A stretch of 64,000 bases of DNA from Luteimicrobium subarcticum (GCF_002798015.1 NZ_PGTZ01000013.1:1-64000), one strand, 5' to 3'; positions 51,799 through 61,243 are shown, numbered from the stretch's first letter. Translations and numbers: made by a program. Notes: generated by a model from the letters alone, not told the origin.

Positions 51799-52563
51799 TC
51801 AGCGGACGAGCCAGCCGCCGTCGACGGGGATCACGGCACCGTGCACGTACGCCGACGCGTCGGAGGCGAGGAAGACGGCGGCGCCCGCGAGGTCGTCGGG
51901 CGTGCCCCACCGTCCGGCGGGGATGCGGGCGCTGATCGCGTCGGCGCGGTCCGCGTCGTCGCGCAGTGCGGCGGTGTTGTCAGTCGCCATGTAGCCGGGT
52001 GCGATCGCGTTGACGTTGACGCCGCGAGCCGCCCACTCGTTCGCGAGGGCCCGCGTGAGCCCGAGGACGGCGTGCTTCGACGCGGCGTACCCGGGGACCG
52101 TGATGCCGCCCTGGAAGCTCAGCATCGAGGCGATGTTCAGGATCTTGCCGGAGCCGCGCGCCAGCATGTGGCGGCCCGCGGCCTGGGACAGGTGCCACAC
52201 GGCGTCGAGGTTGACCGCGACGACCTCGTCCCACCAGGCGGTGGGGTGCTCGGCAGCCGGGGCCCGGCGGATCGTGCCCGCGTTGTTGACCAGGACGTCG
52301 AGCCGGCCGAGGGCGGTCACGGCGTCGTCGACGACGGCCTCGAGCTCGGTGGGGGTGGCGGTCGCGAGGTCCGCCGTGACGAGGTGGGCGCGGCGGCCCG
52401 CGGCACGGACCGCGTCGAGCGTCGTGGGGTCGTCCGAGCGTTGGACGCACACGACGTCAGCACCCGCGTCGGCGAGTGCGCGGGCGAGGCCGGCGCCGAG
52501 CCCGCGCGACGCACCGGTGACGAGCGCGACGCGTCCGTCGAGGCGGAACAGGTCGGCGGGCAT
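51799..52563 (-). CDS. kduD: 2-deoxy-D-gluconate 3-dehydrogenase (SDR)
   Basis: The 254-residue SDR has TGASRGLGAGLA (residues about 16-27), NNAGTIRRAPAAEH (about 92-105), the catalytic Ser in IASMLSFQGG and YAASK (Tyr/Lys near 157-161), all close to the KduD type. It reduces 2,5-diketo-3-deoxygluconate to 2-keto-3-deoxygluconate with NADH. The ATG follows AAGGAG. The kduI gene directly downstream confirms the role. An 88-base gap to kduI has no clear hairpin. Confidence 0.9.
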   Translation of the reverse strand: MPADLFRLDGRVALVTGASRGLGAGLARALADAGADVVCVQRSDDPTTLDAVRAAGRRAHLVTADLATATPTELEAVVDDAVTALGRLDVLVNNAGTIRRAPAAEHPTAWWDEVVAVNLDAVWHLSQAAGRHMLARGSGKILNIASMLSFQGGITVPGYAASKHAVLGLTRALANEWAARGVNVNAIAPGYMATDNTAALRDDADRADAISARIPAGRWGTPDDLAGAAVFLASDASAYVHGAVIPVDGGWLVR

Positions 52564-52613
52564 GGTGGGTCTCCTTCTCCGGGAGCGGGTGCGGGGCTGG
52601 TGGGGTGGGCGGC

Positions 52614-52643
52614 CGTCGGTGGGGCGCGCCCGCCCCACCGACG
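52614..52643 (-). terminator. Intercistronic hairpin after the binding-protein gene
   Basis: A perfect 13-bp stem (52614-52626 with 52631-52643) and CGCC loop lie just after the binding lipoprotein stop and before kduD. Like the malE-malF hairpin, it could stabilise the upstream mRNA or attenuate downstream genes. Confidence 0.6.
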
Positions 52644-52654
52644 CCGGCACGGCG

Positions 52655-53977
52655 CTACTGGCCGATGGCCTTGTTGACCTGGTCGATCCAGGCCTTCGCT
52701 GCGTCCTGCGGCGACTTCTTGCCGAAGATCACGTCGGAGTTGATGCGGCCCGTGATGTCCGAGACCTCGCCCGAGCCCTTCGGCGGGACGGGCTTGGAGT
52801 CGACGACGACCTTGTCGTTCGTGAGGTCCTCGATGAACTTCGCGCTCGTCTTGTCGGCGTCACCGAGCTTGGGCAGGATCGCGGTGCGCACGTCGAGGTT
52901 GGACGGCAGGCCGCGGTCGGTGAGGTTGATGTCACCGGCCTCCTGCGAGTTCAGCATGAAGTCGACGAGCTCCGCGGCCTCCTTGGGGTGCTTCGACTTC
53001 GCGGAGACCGAGTAGTACATCGCGGCACGGATGTACTCACCGGTGCGGGAGAAGTCGTGGTCGCCGGGTGCACGGAGCAGCGTGAGCGAGTGGCCGGAGT
53101 CCTTCTCCAGGGCCGAGAGCTGGTTCGACCAGAACCACGCCATGGCGCCCTTGCCGGTCGCGGGGAGCGAGCCGTCGACGCCCGCGCCCTGGACCTCGGT
53201 GGCCTTCGACGCGGACGGCTCCGCCTTGGACTTGATCTGGTCGACCGAGCGCTGGAACCAGGACGCGACGGTGTCCTGCGAGACGCCGATCTTGCCGTCC
53301 GGGGTGAACATCTCCTCGCCGTGCTGGCGGGCGTACACCTCGAGCACCGGCTCGATGAAGCTGTAGTTCTGGACGCCGTAGACCTTGCCGCCCGACTTCT
53401 TGGTGACCTCGGCGGCGATGCGCGAGTAGTCGTCCCACGTCCAGGTGGTGTCGTCCGGCATGGCGACGTCGGCGGCCTTGAACGCCTCGGGGTCGGCGAC
53501 CACGGCGTGCACGTTGATGCCGCTCGCGATGCCGTACAGCTTGCCGTCGATCGTGCCGACGTCGAGCACCGACTGGTCGATCTTGCTGGTGTCGACGTCC
53601 GTGGACGCGAGGTCGGCGAGCAGGCCACGGCTCGCGTACTCGGTGAGGTAGCGGTCGTCCTGCGTCACGACGTCGGGCATGTCGTCGCCGGCGGCCATGA
53701 CGTTGAGCTTCTCGAAGTAGTCGTCCCAGGTCATCGAGACCGGCTCGACGTGGATGTTCGAGTGCGACGCCTCGAAGGCGTCGATGATCTTCTGGGTCGA
53801 CTCGACGCGCGAGTCGGAGCCCCACCAGGCGAACTTGATGGTGACCTTGTCACCGCCGCCCCCGCCGGAGCTGCCGTTGTCGTGGGTCGCGGCGCAGCCG
53901 GCGAGGCCGGTCGCAGCGAGTGCGAGGACCGTGAGGAGGCCGACGCTGCGTGCGCGGCGGCTGGTCGAGATGGACAT
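52655..53977 (-). CDS. Sugar-binding lipoprotein of the pectin importer
   Basis: The 440-residue protein has a lipoprotein signal with lipobox LAGC (Cys near residue 28), a Gly/Ser linker and a family-1 solute-binding fold: VTIKFAWWGSDSRVESTQKIIDAFE, WDDYFEKLNVMAAGDDMPDVVTQDDRY, LYGIASGINVHAVV, AMAWFWSNQLSAL. It should bind oligogalacturonides or related pectin fragments because of its operon, although binding specificity is inferred. The ATG follows AAGGAGACACC. It is third in the operon behind two permeases. Confidence 0.85.
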   Translation of the reverse strand: MSISTSRRARSVGLLTVLALAATGLAGCAATHDNGSSGGGGGDKVTIKFAWWGSDSRVESTQKIIDAFEASHSNIHVEPVSMTWDDYFEKLNVMAAGDDMPDVVTQDDRYLTEYASRGLLADLASTDVDTSKIDQSVLDVGTIDGKLYGIASGINVHAVVADPEAFKAADVAMPDDTTWTWDDYSRIAAEVTKKSGGKVYGVQNYSFIEPVLEVYARQHGEEMFTPDGKIGVSQDTVASWFQRSVDQIKSKAEPSASKATEVQGAGVDGSLPATGKGAMAWFWSNQLSALEKDSGHSLTLLRAPGDHDFSRTGEYIRAAMYYSVSAKSKHPKEAAELVDFMLNSQEAGDINLTDRGLPSNLDVRTAILPKLGDADKTSAKFIEDLTNDKVVVDSKPVPPKGSGEVSDITGRINSDVIFGKKSPQDAAKAWIDQVNKAIGQ

Positions 53978-54070
53978 GGTCGTGGTGTCTCCTTGGCTGT
54001 TCGGGACCGCACGGGGGCGGCCTCCCGACGTCGTTGTCGTCGGCTGGTGGACGGTTCGGACTTGCTGGGC

Positions 54071-54991
54071 CTACTTGATCCCTGTCGTGGCGATGCCTCG
54101 GACGAGGTACTTCTGCCCGAACAGGAAGATGAGGAAGATCGGGATGATCGTGACGACCGACATGGCGAACATGGGTCCCCACGAGCTGCCGGACGACGAG
54201 TCGAGGAACATGCGCAGCGCGAGCGGCGCGGACTTGACGTCGTCGGACGTGAGGAAGACGAGCTGGCTGAAGAAGTCGTTCCACGTCCAGATGAACGTGA
54301 AGATCGCGGTGGTGGCGAGGGCCGGCACGGACAGCGGCAGCATGACCTGGAGGAAGATCCGGGCGTGGCCGCAGCCGTCGAGGCGCGCGGCCTCCTCGAG
54401 CTCCATGGGGATGCCGCGGAAGAACTGCACCATGAGGAAGATGAAGAACGCGTCCGTGGCGAGCAGGCTCGGCACGATGAGCGGCAGGAACGTGTTGACC
54501 CAGCCGAGGTGCTGGAACATCACGTACCTCGGGACGATGATCACGTGGATCGGCAGCATGATCGTGACGAGCATGACGGCGAACCAGATGCGTCGGCCGC
54601 GGAACTGGAGCCGGGCGAACGCGTAGGCCGCCATGGAGCAGCTGACGAGGTTGCCGAGCAGGCAGCCCATGACGATCGCCGCGGAGTTCAGCATGTACTT
54701 GCCGAACTGGTAGGTCAGCGAGTTCCAGCCGGTCGAGTAGTTCGAGAAGTCCCAGTGCCGCGGGACGATCGAGAGGTCCCGGAAGATCTCCTCGGTGGGC
54801 TTGAAGGAGCTGCCGAGCATCCAGAGCAGCGGGTAGATCATCAGCAGGCACGCGATGATCACGACGGTGTGCCGCAGGACGGACGTCGTCCGGCTGCGCC
54901 ACAGGCCGCGGCGGTGCTTCTCGGGAGCGGCCTCGGCGAGCGTGGAGATCCGGGTGCCGAGGTCGGTGGGGGTGAGTGTTGGCGTCGCCAT
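54071..54991 (-). CDS. Sugar ABC permease (MalG/TogN-type) of the pectin importer
   Basis: The 306-residue protein has six membrane helices and the EAA loop EEAARLDGCGHARIFLQVMLPL (about residues 193-214). The C-terminus QKYLVRGIATTGIK is typical of carbohydrate permeases. It forms the importer channel with the preceding gene product. The ATG at 54991 is best spaced from AAGGAAA; a GTG one codon upstream is possible. There is no dedicated ATPase gene in the operon. Confidence 0.85.
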   Translation of the reverse strand: MATPTLTPTDLGTRISTLAEAAPEKHRRGLWRSRTTSVLRHTVVIIACLLMIYPLLWMLGSSFKPTEEIFRDLSIVPRHWDFSNYSTGWNSLTYQFGKYMLNSAAIVMGCLLGNLVSCSMAAYAFARLQFRGRRIWFAVMLVTIMLPIHVIIVPRYVMFQHLGWVNTFLPLIVPSLLATDAFFIFLMVQFFRGIPMELEEAARLDGCGHARIFLQVMLPLSVPALATTAIFTFIWTWNDFFSQLVFLTSDDVKSAPLALRMFLDSSSGSSWGPMFAMSVVTIIPIFLIFLFGQKYLVRGIATTGIK

Positions 54992-55004
54992 CACGGATTT
55001 CCTT

Positions 55005-55952
55005 TCAGTCCCCGTAGAAGACCCAGAACTTCGAGAGCCAGAAGTTCAGGCCGGTGAGGGCGAGAATGATGAGGACGAGGACCCACGCCATCGCGGACGC
55101 GTAGCCCATGTGCAGGTTCGAGAAGCCCTCCTGGTAGAGGTAGAGCGTGTAGAAGAGCGTCGAGTCGGACGGGCCGCCCGTGCCTCCGGACACGACGTAG
55201 GCCTGGGTGAACGCCTGGAACGCCGTGATGACCTGCATGACGAGGTTGAAGAAGATGATCGGGCTCAGCAGCGGGAGCGTGATCGACCGGAACTGGCGCC
55301 ACCGGGACGCGCCGTCGAGCTGGGACGCCTCGTAGTACATGTCGGGGATCTGCCGCAGGCCGGCGAGGAAGATGATCATCGGCGACCCGAACGTCCACAC
55401 GTGCAGCAGGACGATGGTCCACAGCGCGGTGTCGGGGTTGGAGACCCAGCCGGTGCCGTGGATGCCGAACAGGGCGAGGAACTTGTTGAGCAGCCCCTCC
55501 TCGCCGAAGATCTCCCGCCACAAGATCGCGATCGCGACCGAGCCGCCCATGAGCGACGGCAGGTAGATCACGGAGCGGTAGAACGCGAGCCCCTTCATGC
55601 CCTGGTTGAGCAGGACGGCGACGAGCAGCGCGACCCCGAGCTGGAGCGGGACGCTGGTGACGACGTAGAGCATCGTGACCTTGAGGGACTGCCAGATCCG
55701 CTCGTCGTGGAACAGGTCGACGAAGTTCTGGAAGCCGACCCACTGGGGTGAGCTGAGCAGGTCGTACTTCGTGAACGAGAGGTAGAGCGACGCGACGAGC
55801 GGGAACAGCGTCACCGTCACGAGCCCGAGGAACCAGGGGGCGAGGAAGACGGCGGCGGCCTTCCCGTCGGACCGGCGCAGGTTGGTCGACGTCTTGGTCG
55901 CCGGGGTGCCCCGCTTCCGCTTCATCGACCGCAGCTCGGTGATCGCTGACAT
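55005..55952 (-). CDS. Sugar ABC permease (MalF/UgpA/TogM-type), first gene of the pectin operon
   Basis: The 315-residue protein has six membrane helices and the EAA loop EASQLDGASRWRQFRSITLPLL (about residues 205-226). It starts with a short basic cytoplasmic tail. With the next permease it makes the membrane part of the importer. Transcription starts from TTGCCC-17-TACCTT in the divergent intergenic region, right at the candidate operator 56000-56016. The expected cargo is oligogalacturonides, by context. Confidence 0.85.
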   Translation of the reverse strand: MSAITELRSMKRKRGTPATKTSTNLRRSDGKAAAVFLAPWFLGLVTVTLFPLVASLYLSFTKYDLLSSPQWVGFQNFVDLFHDERIWQSLKVTMLYVVTSVPLQLGVALLVAVLLNQGMKGLAFYRSVIYLPSLMGGSVAIAILWREIFGEEGLLNKFLALFGIHGTGWVSNPDTALWTIVLLHVWTFGSPMIIFLAGLRQIPDMYYEASQLDGASRWRQFRSITLPLLSPIIFFNLVMQVITAFQAFTQAYVVSGGTGGPSDSTLFYTLYLYQEGFSNLHMGYASAMAWVLVLIILALTGLNFWLSKFWVFYGD

Positions 55953-55999
55953 GTCTCACTTCCTCGTCAGGCATGGTCCACGGCGTCGTGGCCCCGGTC

Positions 56000-56047
56000 G
56001 TCAGTAACCGGTTGCTAGAAGGTAGCGCCCTCGCGACGAGAGGGCAA
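56000..56047 (-). promoter_or_regulatory. Pectin-operon promoter and operator
   Basis: On the minus strand TTGCCC (56042-56047) and TACCTT (56019-56024) are 17 bases apart. The operator-like GTCAGTAACCGGTTGCT (56000-56016, plus-strand reading) contains the palindrome AACCGGTT and covers the transcript start. A second palindrome TGGGA-ACGG-TCCCA lies upstream at 56057-56070. Confidence 0.65.
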
Positions 56048-56124
56048 GCATCAATTTGGGAACGGTCCCACGGCGGTCGGGCACGAAAGGCTGCTGGGAC
56101 GCGGCTGACCTGCGGTGCGGGGTC

Positions 56125-56172
56125 GTGACAGAGTCGGCCACAGTGCGCTAGCGTCTGCGAGAAACCTGTTTC
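56125..56172 (+). promoter_or_regulatory. Promoter and operator of the LacI-DUF6807 gene
   Basis: GTGACA (56125-56130) and TAGCGT (56149-56154) are 18 bases apart. GAAAC-CT-GTTTC (56161-56172) is a perfect inverted repeat over the transcript start, related to the sites at 56000-56016 and 61244-61260. Autoregulation is likely. Confidence 0.65.
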
Positions 56173-56186
56173 CAAGGAGACGCACG

Positions 56187-58259
56187 ATGAACGACGAAGT
56201 TCCCGAGGTCCCGCCGCGCGGCGCCGGACGCGGCGGCAGGTCGCAGGCCGCCGCCGGCGCCACGATCGGCGACGTCGCCGCCGCGGCGCACGTCTCCCGT
56301 GCGACCGTCTCGCGCGTCATGAACGGTCGCAAGGTCGACCCCGTGCTCGCCGAGCGCGTCCGGAAGGTCGCCCAAGAGCTCGACTACCGGCCCTCCGCGC
56401 TCGCCCGGTCGCTCTCGCTCGGTCGCACCCAGGCCGTCGGCGTGGTCGTGCCCGACCTCACCAACCCGATGTTCCAGGAGGTCCTGCGCGGCGTCGCGTC
56501 CGGGGCCGACGCCGCCGGGTATGGGGTCGTCGTCGCCGAGACCGCCGAGCGGCCCGAGCGCGAGACGCGCGCCGTGCGCAACACGCGCTCCCGGGTCGAC
56601 GCGCTCATCATGGTCGCGCCGCGCATGACCGACGAGGAGCTCGCGGCGGCGGTCGCGACCACCGGGCCCGTCGTCCTGGTGAACCGCACGCTGCCCGAGT
56701 CGTCCGTGCCGGCCGTGAGCGTCGACTACGCCGAGGCCATGTACCAGGCCATCGAGCACCTCATGTCGCTCGGGCACCGCTCCGTCGTCTACCTCGCGGG
56801 CCCCCAGGCCTCGACGTCGAACGCCGAGCGTCTCGCCGGGTTCGAGACCGCGCAGGCGTCGTTCGGCGGGGTCAGCTTCATCTCGTTGCCGTGCGGCGCG
56901 ACCATCGCCGACGGGTACGAGGCCGCCGAGGCCGTCGTCGCGACCCGCGCCACCGCGGTCGTCGCCTACAACGACCTCGTCGCGTTCGGGCTGCTCGGGC
57001 GGCTGCGCGAGCTCGACGTCCCCGTGCCGGGTCAGATCTCCGTCGTCGGGTTCGACGACATCGACCTCGCCCGCTTCGCGACCCCCCCGCTCACGACCGT
57101 CGCCGTGCCGCGCAGCGCGTTGGGCGAGCGGGCGTGGAGCATGCTGCACGAGCAGATCGCGACGTCCCACGCCACGCACGGCGCAGCGGCCGACACGACG
57201 TCCGCGCTCGCCCTGCCCGAGAGCTCGACCGAGCTGCTGCGCACGCACCTCGTGCTGCGCAGCTCGACCGGGCCGTCGCCCGAGACGCCCGAAGAGGACG
57301 ACGGCCGCCACCCCGCCGAGCCCGGCACGACCGGCTGGCGCAGCGACGTCGTCGGCACCGTGCTCACCGCCGACCGGCAGCGTCTCGCGCGCTACGTGAC
57401 GGGCGAGCCGGTCCCGGCCGAGTACTCGCCCCGCCCCTACCTGCACCCCGTCCGGGCGCTGTCCGGCACCCGCCTGACGTCCGCCCACCCCGCGGACCGG
57501 CGCCACCACCACGGGCTGTCGCTCGCGCTGCCCGACGTCGACGGCACGACCTTCTGGGGCGGCCCGACCTGGGTCCCCGGCGAGGGCCTGACGATGCTCG
57601 CGAACCACGGGCGCCAGGTCTCGCGCGGCGACGGCGGTGCGCGCGGCGGCGGTTCCGAGGACGCGGCCCACGCCGACCGCGGCGAGCACCCCGGCGTGCT
57701 GCGGGACACGGTGGACTGGGAGGCGCCCGACGGGTCGCGCCTGCTCACCGAGCAGCGCGTCGTCGACTCCGCCCTGCTGCCCGGCGGTGCCGGCTGGGCG
57801 CTGCGCTGGACGAGCGACCTCGTCGCCGAGCGCGCGCTGACCGTCGCCGGCCCGGTCCGGGCCCGGCCGAACGCCGCCGGGTACGGCGGGCTGTACTGGC
57901 GCTTTGCGCCCGTGGAGGAGAGCGTCGTCGCGTCCGCGGACGGCGAGGGCGCGACCGCGTGCCTCGGGTCGCGGTCGCCGTGGCTGTCGCTCGCCCTCCG
58001 CAGCGCGGGGTCGTGGACGACGGTGGTGCTCGTGCAGGACGGCGACGACCGCTGGTTCGTGCGCACCGAGCCGTACGTCGCCGCCGGTCCGGCGGTCGCC
58101 TGGGACGGCCCCCTCGGGCTCGGGGCGGGCCAGACGCTGCGCGTCGCCATGACGGCGCTTGTGCTCGACGGGCTCCACACGCCCGCCGCTGTCGCGGAGC
58201 GCTGGGTGCCGCTGGCCGCGGAGGTCTTCGCGGTCGACGGATCGGCGGACCGCTCGTGA
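56187..58259 (+). CDS. LacI family regulator fused to a DUF6807 (PmoA-like) domain
   Basis: The 690-residue protein is a complete LacI regulator followed by a second domain. Residues about 25-75 hold the helix-turn-helix (GDVAAAAHVSRATVSRVMNG) and hinge (YRPSALARSL), and about 85-360 the sugar-sensing fold ending SVVGFDDIDLARFATPPLTT. After a Pro/Glu linker, about 390-690 is DUF6807: YSPRPYLHPVRALSG, HPADRRHHHGLSLALPDV, GYGGLYWRFAP. The ATG follows AAGGAGA. The reading frame is continuous. It leads a short operon with uxaA and GH28 and faces the importer operon. Regulation of the locus is inferred; the role of the extra domain is unknown. Confidence 0.85.
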   Translation: MNDEVPEVPPRGAGRGGRSQAAAGATIGDVAAAAHVSRATVSRVMNGRKVDPVLAERVRKVAQELDYRPSALARSLSLGRTQAVGVVVPDLTNPMFQEVLRGVASGADAAGYGVVVAETAERPERETRAVRNTRSRVDALIMVAPRMTDEELAAAVATTGPVVLVNRTLPESSVPAVSVDYAEAMYQAIEHLMSLGHRSVVYLAGPQASTSNAERLAGFETAQASFGGVSFISLPCGATIADGYEAAEAVVATRATAVVAYNDLVAFGLLGRLRELDVPVPGQISVVGFDDIDLARFATPPLTTVAVPRSALGERAWSMLHEQIATSHATHGAAADTTSALALPESSTELLRTHLVLRSSTGPSPETPEEDDGRHPAEPGTTGWRSDVVGTVLTADRQRLARYVTGEPVPAEYSPRPYLHPVRALSGTRLTSAHPADRRHHHGLSLALPDVDGTTFWGGPTWVPGEGLTMLANHGRQVSRGDGGARGGGSEDAAHADRGEHPGVLRDTVDWEAPDGSRLLTEQRVVDSALLPGGAGWALRWTSDLVAERALTVAGPVRARPNAAGYGGLYWRFAPVEESVVASADGEGATACLGSRSPWLSLALRSAGSWTTVVLVQDGDDRWFVRTEPYVAAGPAVAWDGPLGLGAGQTLRVAMTALVLDGLHTPAAVAERWVPLAAEVFAVDGSADRS

Positions 58260-59887
58260 GCGGCGCGCGGGCAGACGTCCTCGCGCTGCGGCCCGACGAC
58301 GACGTGGCCGTCGCCGTCCGGGAGCTCGCAGCAGGGGACGTCGTGCACGTCGCCGGCCGTGACGTCACGGTCGCGGCGGCGGTGCCGCGCGGGCACAAGG
58401 TCGCGCTCACGGACCTCGCCACCGGCGCCGGCGTCCACAAGTACGGCCAGGTCATCGGCGTGGCGACGCAGCCGATCCGGGCGGGCGAGCACGTGCACTC
58501 GCACAACCTCGGGTACGAGGAGGGGCACCGCGACGAGGCGCTCGGCGGCACGCACGCCGAGCTCGCCGTGCCCGACGGACCGCGCCCCACCTTCCGCGGG
58601 TACCGCCGGGCGGACGGCCGCGTCGGCACGCGCAACTACGTCGCGATCCTCACGTCGGTGAACTGCTCGGCGTCGACCGCGCGCATGATCGCGGCCCGGT
58701 TCACGCCCGAGGTCCTCGCGGCGTACCCCGGGGTGGACGGCGTGATCCCGCTGACCCACCAGTCGGGGTGCGGCCTCGTGCCGTCGAGCGAGGGCGGCCG
58801 GCTGCTGCTGCGGACCCTGCGCGGGTACGCCGCCCACCCGAACGTCGGCGGTCTGCTCGTGCTGGGGCTCGGCTGCGAGATGGTGCTCACCGAGCAGCTC
58901 ACGACGCCCGACGGGTCGGGCGCCTTCCTCGGGATGCCGACCACCCACGTCCCCGGCGCGCCCGCCCCGGCCCGCACCGACCCCGTGCTCGCGGACCTCC
59001 CGGCCGACACGGTCGTCGAGTCGCTCACCATCCAGGGCGAGGGCGGCGTGCGTGCCACCGTCGCCGCAGGCGTCGCGGCGGTCGAGCGGATGCTGCCGCT
59101 CGTGGCCGCGCGCGAGCGCGAGGAGTGCGACGTCTCCGAGCTCGTCCTCGCCCTCAACTGCGGAGGGTCGGACGGCTACTCGGGCATCACCGCGAACCCG
59201 GCGCTCGGCTGGGCGTCCGACCGGCTGGTCGCCTACGGCGCCGCGTCCGTCCTCGCGGAGACCCCGGAGGTCTTCGGGGCGGAGCACCTGCTGACCCGCC
59301 GGGCGACGCGTCCGGAGACGGCGCAACGGCTGCTCGACCGCATCGCGTGGTGGAAGGACTACACGCGCGCCGGCGGTGGCAGCCTCGACAACAACCCGTC
59401 GCCCGGCAACAAGGCCGGCGGACTCACGACCATCCTCGAGAAGTCGCTCGGCGCGGTCGCGAAGGGCGGCCGGGCCGACCTGTCGGCCGTGTACGAGTAC
59501 GCGGAGCGCGTCGCGCCGCACGTCGGGTTCGCGTTCATGGACACGCCGGGCTACGACCCGGTGTCCGTGACGGGTCTGGTCGCGGGCGGGGCGAACGTCG
59601 TCGTCTTCACGACGGGTCGCGGGTCCGTGTTCGGGTGTCGTCCGACGCCGTCGATCAAGGTGGCCACCAACACGCCGATGTACCGCGCGATGTCCGAGGA
59701 CATGGACCTCGACGCGGGCCGGATCGTCGACGGCACCGCGACCGTCGAGGAGGTCGGCCGCGAGATCTTCGACCGGATCCTGCGGGTCGCGTCGGGGGAG
59801 CAGACGGTGTCCGAGGAGCTGGCGATCGACGGCCAGACGATCGGGGCCGAGGAGTTCGTGCCGTGGCACGTGGGAGCGGTGACGTGA
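58256..59887 (+). CDS. uxaA: Altronate dehydratase
   Basis: The 543-residue protein has an N-terminal SAF domain (about residues 1-95: ALRPDDDVAVAVRELAAGDVV, VHKYGQVIG, HSHNLGYEE) and the large dehydratase domain (FRGYRRADGRVGTRNYVAILTSVNCS, THQSGCGL, LGLGCEM, LNCGGSDGYSGITANPALG, GCRPTPSIKVATN). Together they give full-length UxaA, which dehydrates D-altronate to 2-keto-3-deoxygluconate using Fe2+. The GTG start overlaps the LacI-DUF6807 stop by four bases, so the fusion and UxaA are co-translated. Confidence 0.9.
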   Translation: MSGARADVLALRPDDDVAVAVRELAAGDVVHVAGRDVTVAAAVPRGHKVALTDLATGAGVHKYGQVIGVATQPIRAGEHVHSHNLGYEEGHRDEALGGTHAELAVPDGPRPTFRGYRRADGRVGTRNYVAILTSVNCSASTARMIAARFTPEVLAAYPGVDGVIPLTHQSGCGLVPSSEGGRLLLRTLRGYAAHPNVGGLLVLGLGCEMVLTEQLTTPDGSGAFLGMPTTHVPGAPAPARTDPVLADLPADTVVESLTIQGEGGVRATVAAGVAAVERMLPLVAAREREECDVSELVLALNCGGSDGYSGITANPALGWASDRLVAYGAASVLAETPEVFGAEHLLTRRATRPETAQRLLDRIAWWKDYTRAGGGSLDNNPSPGNKAGGLTTILEKSLGAVAKGGRADLSAVYEYAERVAPHVGFAFMDTPGYDPVSVTGLVAGGANVVVFTTGRGSVFGCRPTPSIKVATNTPMYRAMSEDMDLDAGRIVDGTATVEEVGREIFDRILRVASGEQTVSEELAIDGQTIGAEEFVPWHVGAVT

Positions 59888-61194
59888 GCGTCCTGGAGGC
59901 AGACGTGGAGGCGGGCGGAGCGCTGGAGACCGACGAGATCCAGGCACGCATCGACGCCGCCGCGGCCGCGGGCGGCGGGCGTGTGGTGGTGGGCCCGGGC
60001 GTCCACCGGACGGGTGCGCTGCGGCTGCGCTCGCACGTCGAGCTGCACGTCGAGGCGGGCGCCGTCCTGCAGTTCGTGCCCGACCCCTCGCTCTACCCGC
60101 TCGTCGACGCCCGGTGGGAGGGCGCGCCTGCGACCATCCACCAGCCGTGCCTGTGGGCGTCGGGCGCCGAGGACGTGTCGATCACCGGGTCCGGGACCAT
60201 CGACGGCGCCGGCGACCCCTGGTGGGACGCGTACCGCGCCGGGACGCTGGAGCACCCGCGTCCGACGCTCGTCGGGCTGCACGGATGCCGGCGCGTCGTC
60301 GTCCGGGACGTGGCGCTGCGCCGCTCACCCGCGTGGACGGTGCACCCGCTGCTCTGCGAGGACGTGTCGATCCGCGACGTGAGCATCCTCAACCCGCCCG
60401 ACTCGCCCAACACCGACGGCATCGACCCCGAGTCGTGCCGCAACGTGCGGATCAGCGGCTGTCACGTCGACGTCGGGGACGACTGCATCGTGCTCAAGGC
60501 CGGCACGGAGGAGACCGCCGACCGGGTCGCGTGCGAGAACGTCACGGTCGTCGGGTGCACCCTCGTGCACGGGCACGGCGGCGTCGTGATCGGCTCGGAG
60601 ATGAGCGGGGACGTGCGCAACGTCGTCGTCGCCGACTGCGTCTTCCAGGGGACGGACCGGGGGATCCGGCTCAAGACCCGGCGCGGTCGCGGCGGCACGA
60701 TCGAGGACGTGCGCGTGTCGAACGTCGTGATGGACGACGTCGGGTGTCCCTTCGTCGTCAACGAGCACTACTTCTGCGGCCCGGGCGGCCGCGAGCCGGT
60801 CGTGTCGGACCGGGCCGCGCAGCCCGTGGGGGAGGGCACGCCCACGATCCGTCGGGTCCACCTCGCGCACGTCAGCGCGCGGCGGGTGCGCGCGGCCGCG
60901 GCGTTCGTGCTCGGGCTCGCCGAGCGTCCCGTCGCGGAGCTCAGCCTGGACGACGTGTCGGTGTCGTTCGCCGACGACCCGGAGCCGTTCGTGCCGGCGA
61001 TGGCCGAGGGCGTCGAGGCGTCGGTGCGGCGGGGGGTCGTGCTCGTCGGGTGCGAGGACGTGCGGCTTCGGGACGTGCGGCTCGTGGGCTGCGAGGGGTC
61101 GCCGCTCGCGCTCGAGAGGGCGTCGGGGGTGCGGGTCTTCGACTGCACGGCGGACGGGAAACCGCTTTCGGATGCGGAGCTGTCCGTCATCTGA
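59884..61194 (+). CDS. Cytoplasmic GH28 polygalacturonase
   Basis: The 436-residue beta-helix protein has all GH28 active-site motifs: NTDGID with Asp178, GDDC with Asp199 and Asp200, GHGG with His231, and RLK with Arg262 and Lys264. No signal peptide or membrane helix is present. It therefore should hydrolyse imported oligogalacturonides inside the cell, most likely as an exo-enzyme releasing galacturonate for UxaC. The GTG overlaps the uxaA stop. The N-terminus lies directly at the first beta-helix coil. Confidence 0.9.
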   Translation: MSVLEADVEAGGALETDEIQARIDAAAAAGGGRVVVGPGVHRTGALRLRSHVELHVEAGAVLQFVPDPSLYPLVDARWEGAPATIHQPCLWASGAEDVSITGSGTIDGAGDPWWDAYRAGTLEHPRPTLVGLHGCRRVVVRDVALRRSPAWTVHPLLCEDVSIRDVSILNPPDSPNTDGIDPESCRNVRISGCHVDVGDDCIVLKAGTEETADRVACENVTVVGCTLVHGHGGVVIGSEMSGDVRNVVVADCVFQGTDRGIRLKTRRGRGGTIEDVRVSNVVMDDVGCPFVVNEHYFCGPGGREPVVSDRAAQPVGEGTPTIRRVHLAHVSARRVRAAAAFVLGLAERPVAELSLDDVSVSFADDPEPFVPAMAEGVEASVRRGVVLVGCEDVRLRDVRLVGCEGSPLALERASGVRVFDCTADGKPLSDAELSVI

Positions 61195-61243
61195 CGCCCG
61201 CATGACTCGCGTTGCGAGAAAACGCCTCTCATTGTCGAGAAAC

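Noticed and set aside
56187-58259. Reading the DUF6807 half as a methane monooxygenase subunit because of the PmoA name
   Set aside because: The PmoA label for this family is historical. The domain has no membrane helices or copper site and is unrelated to particulate methane monooxygenase.
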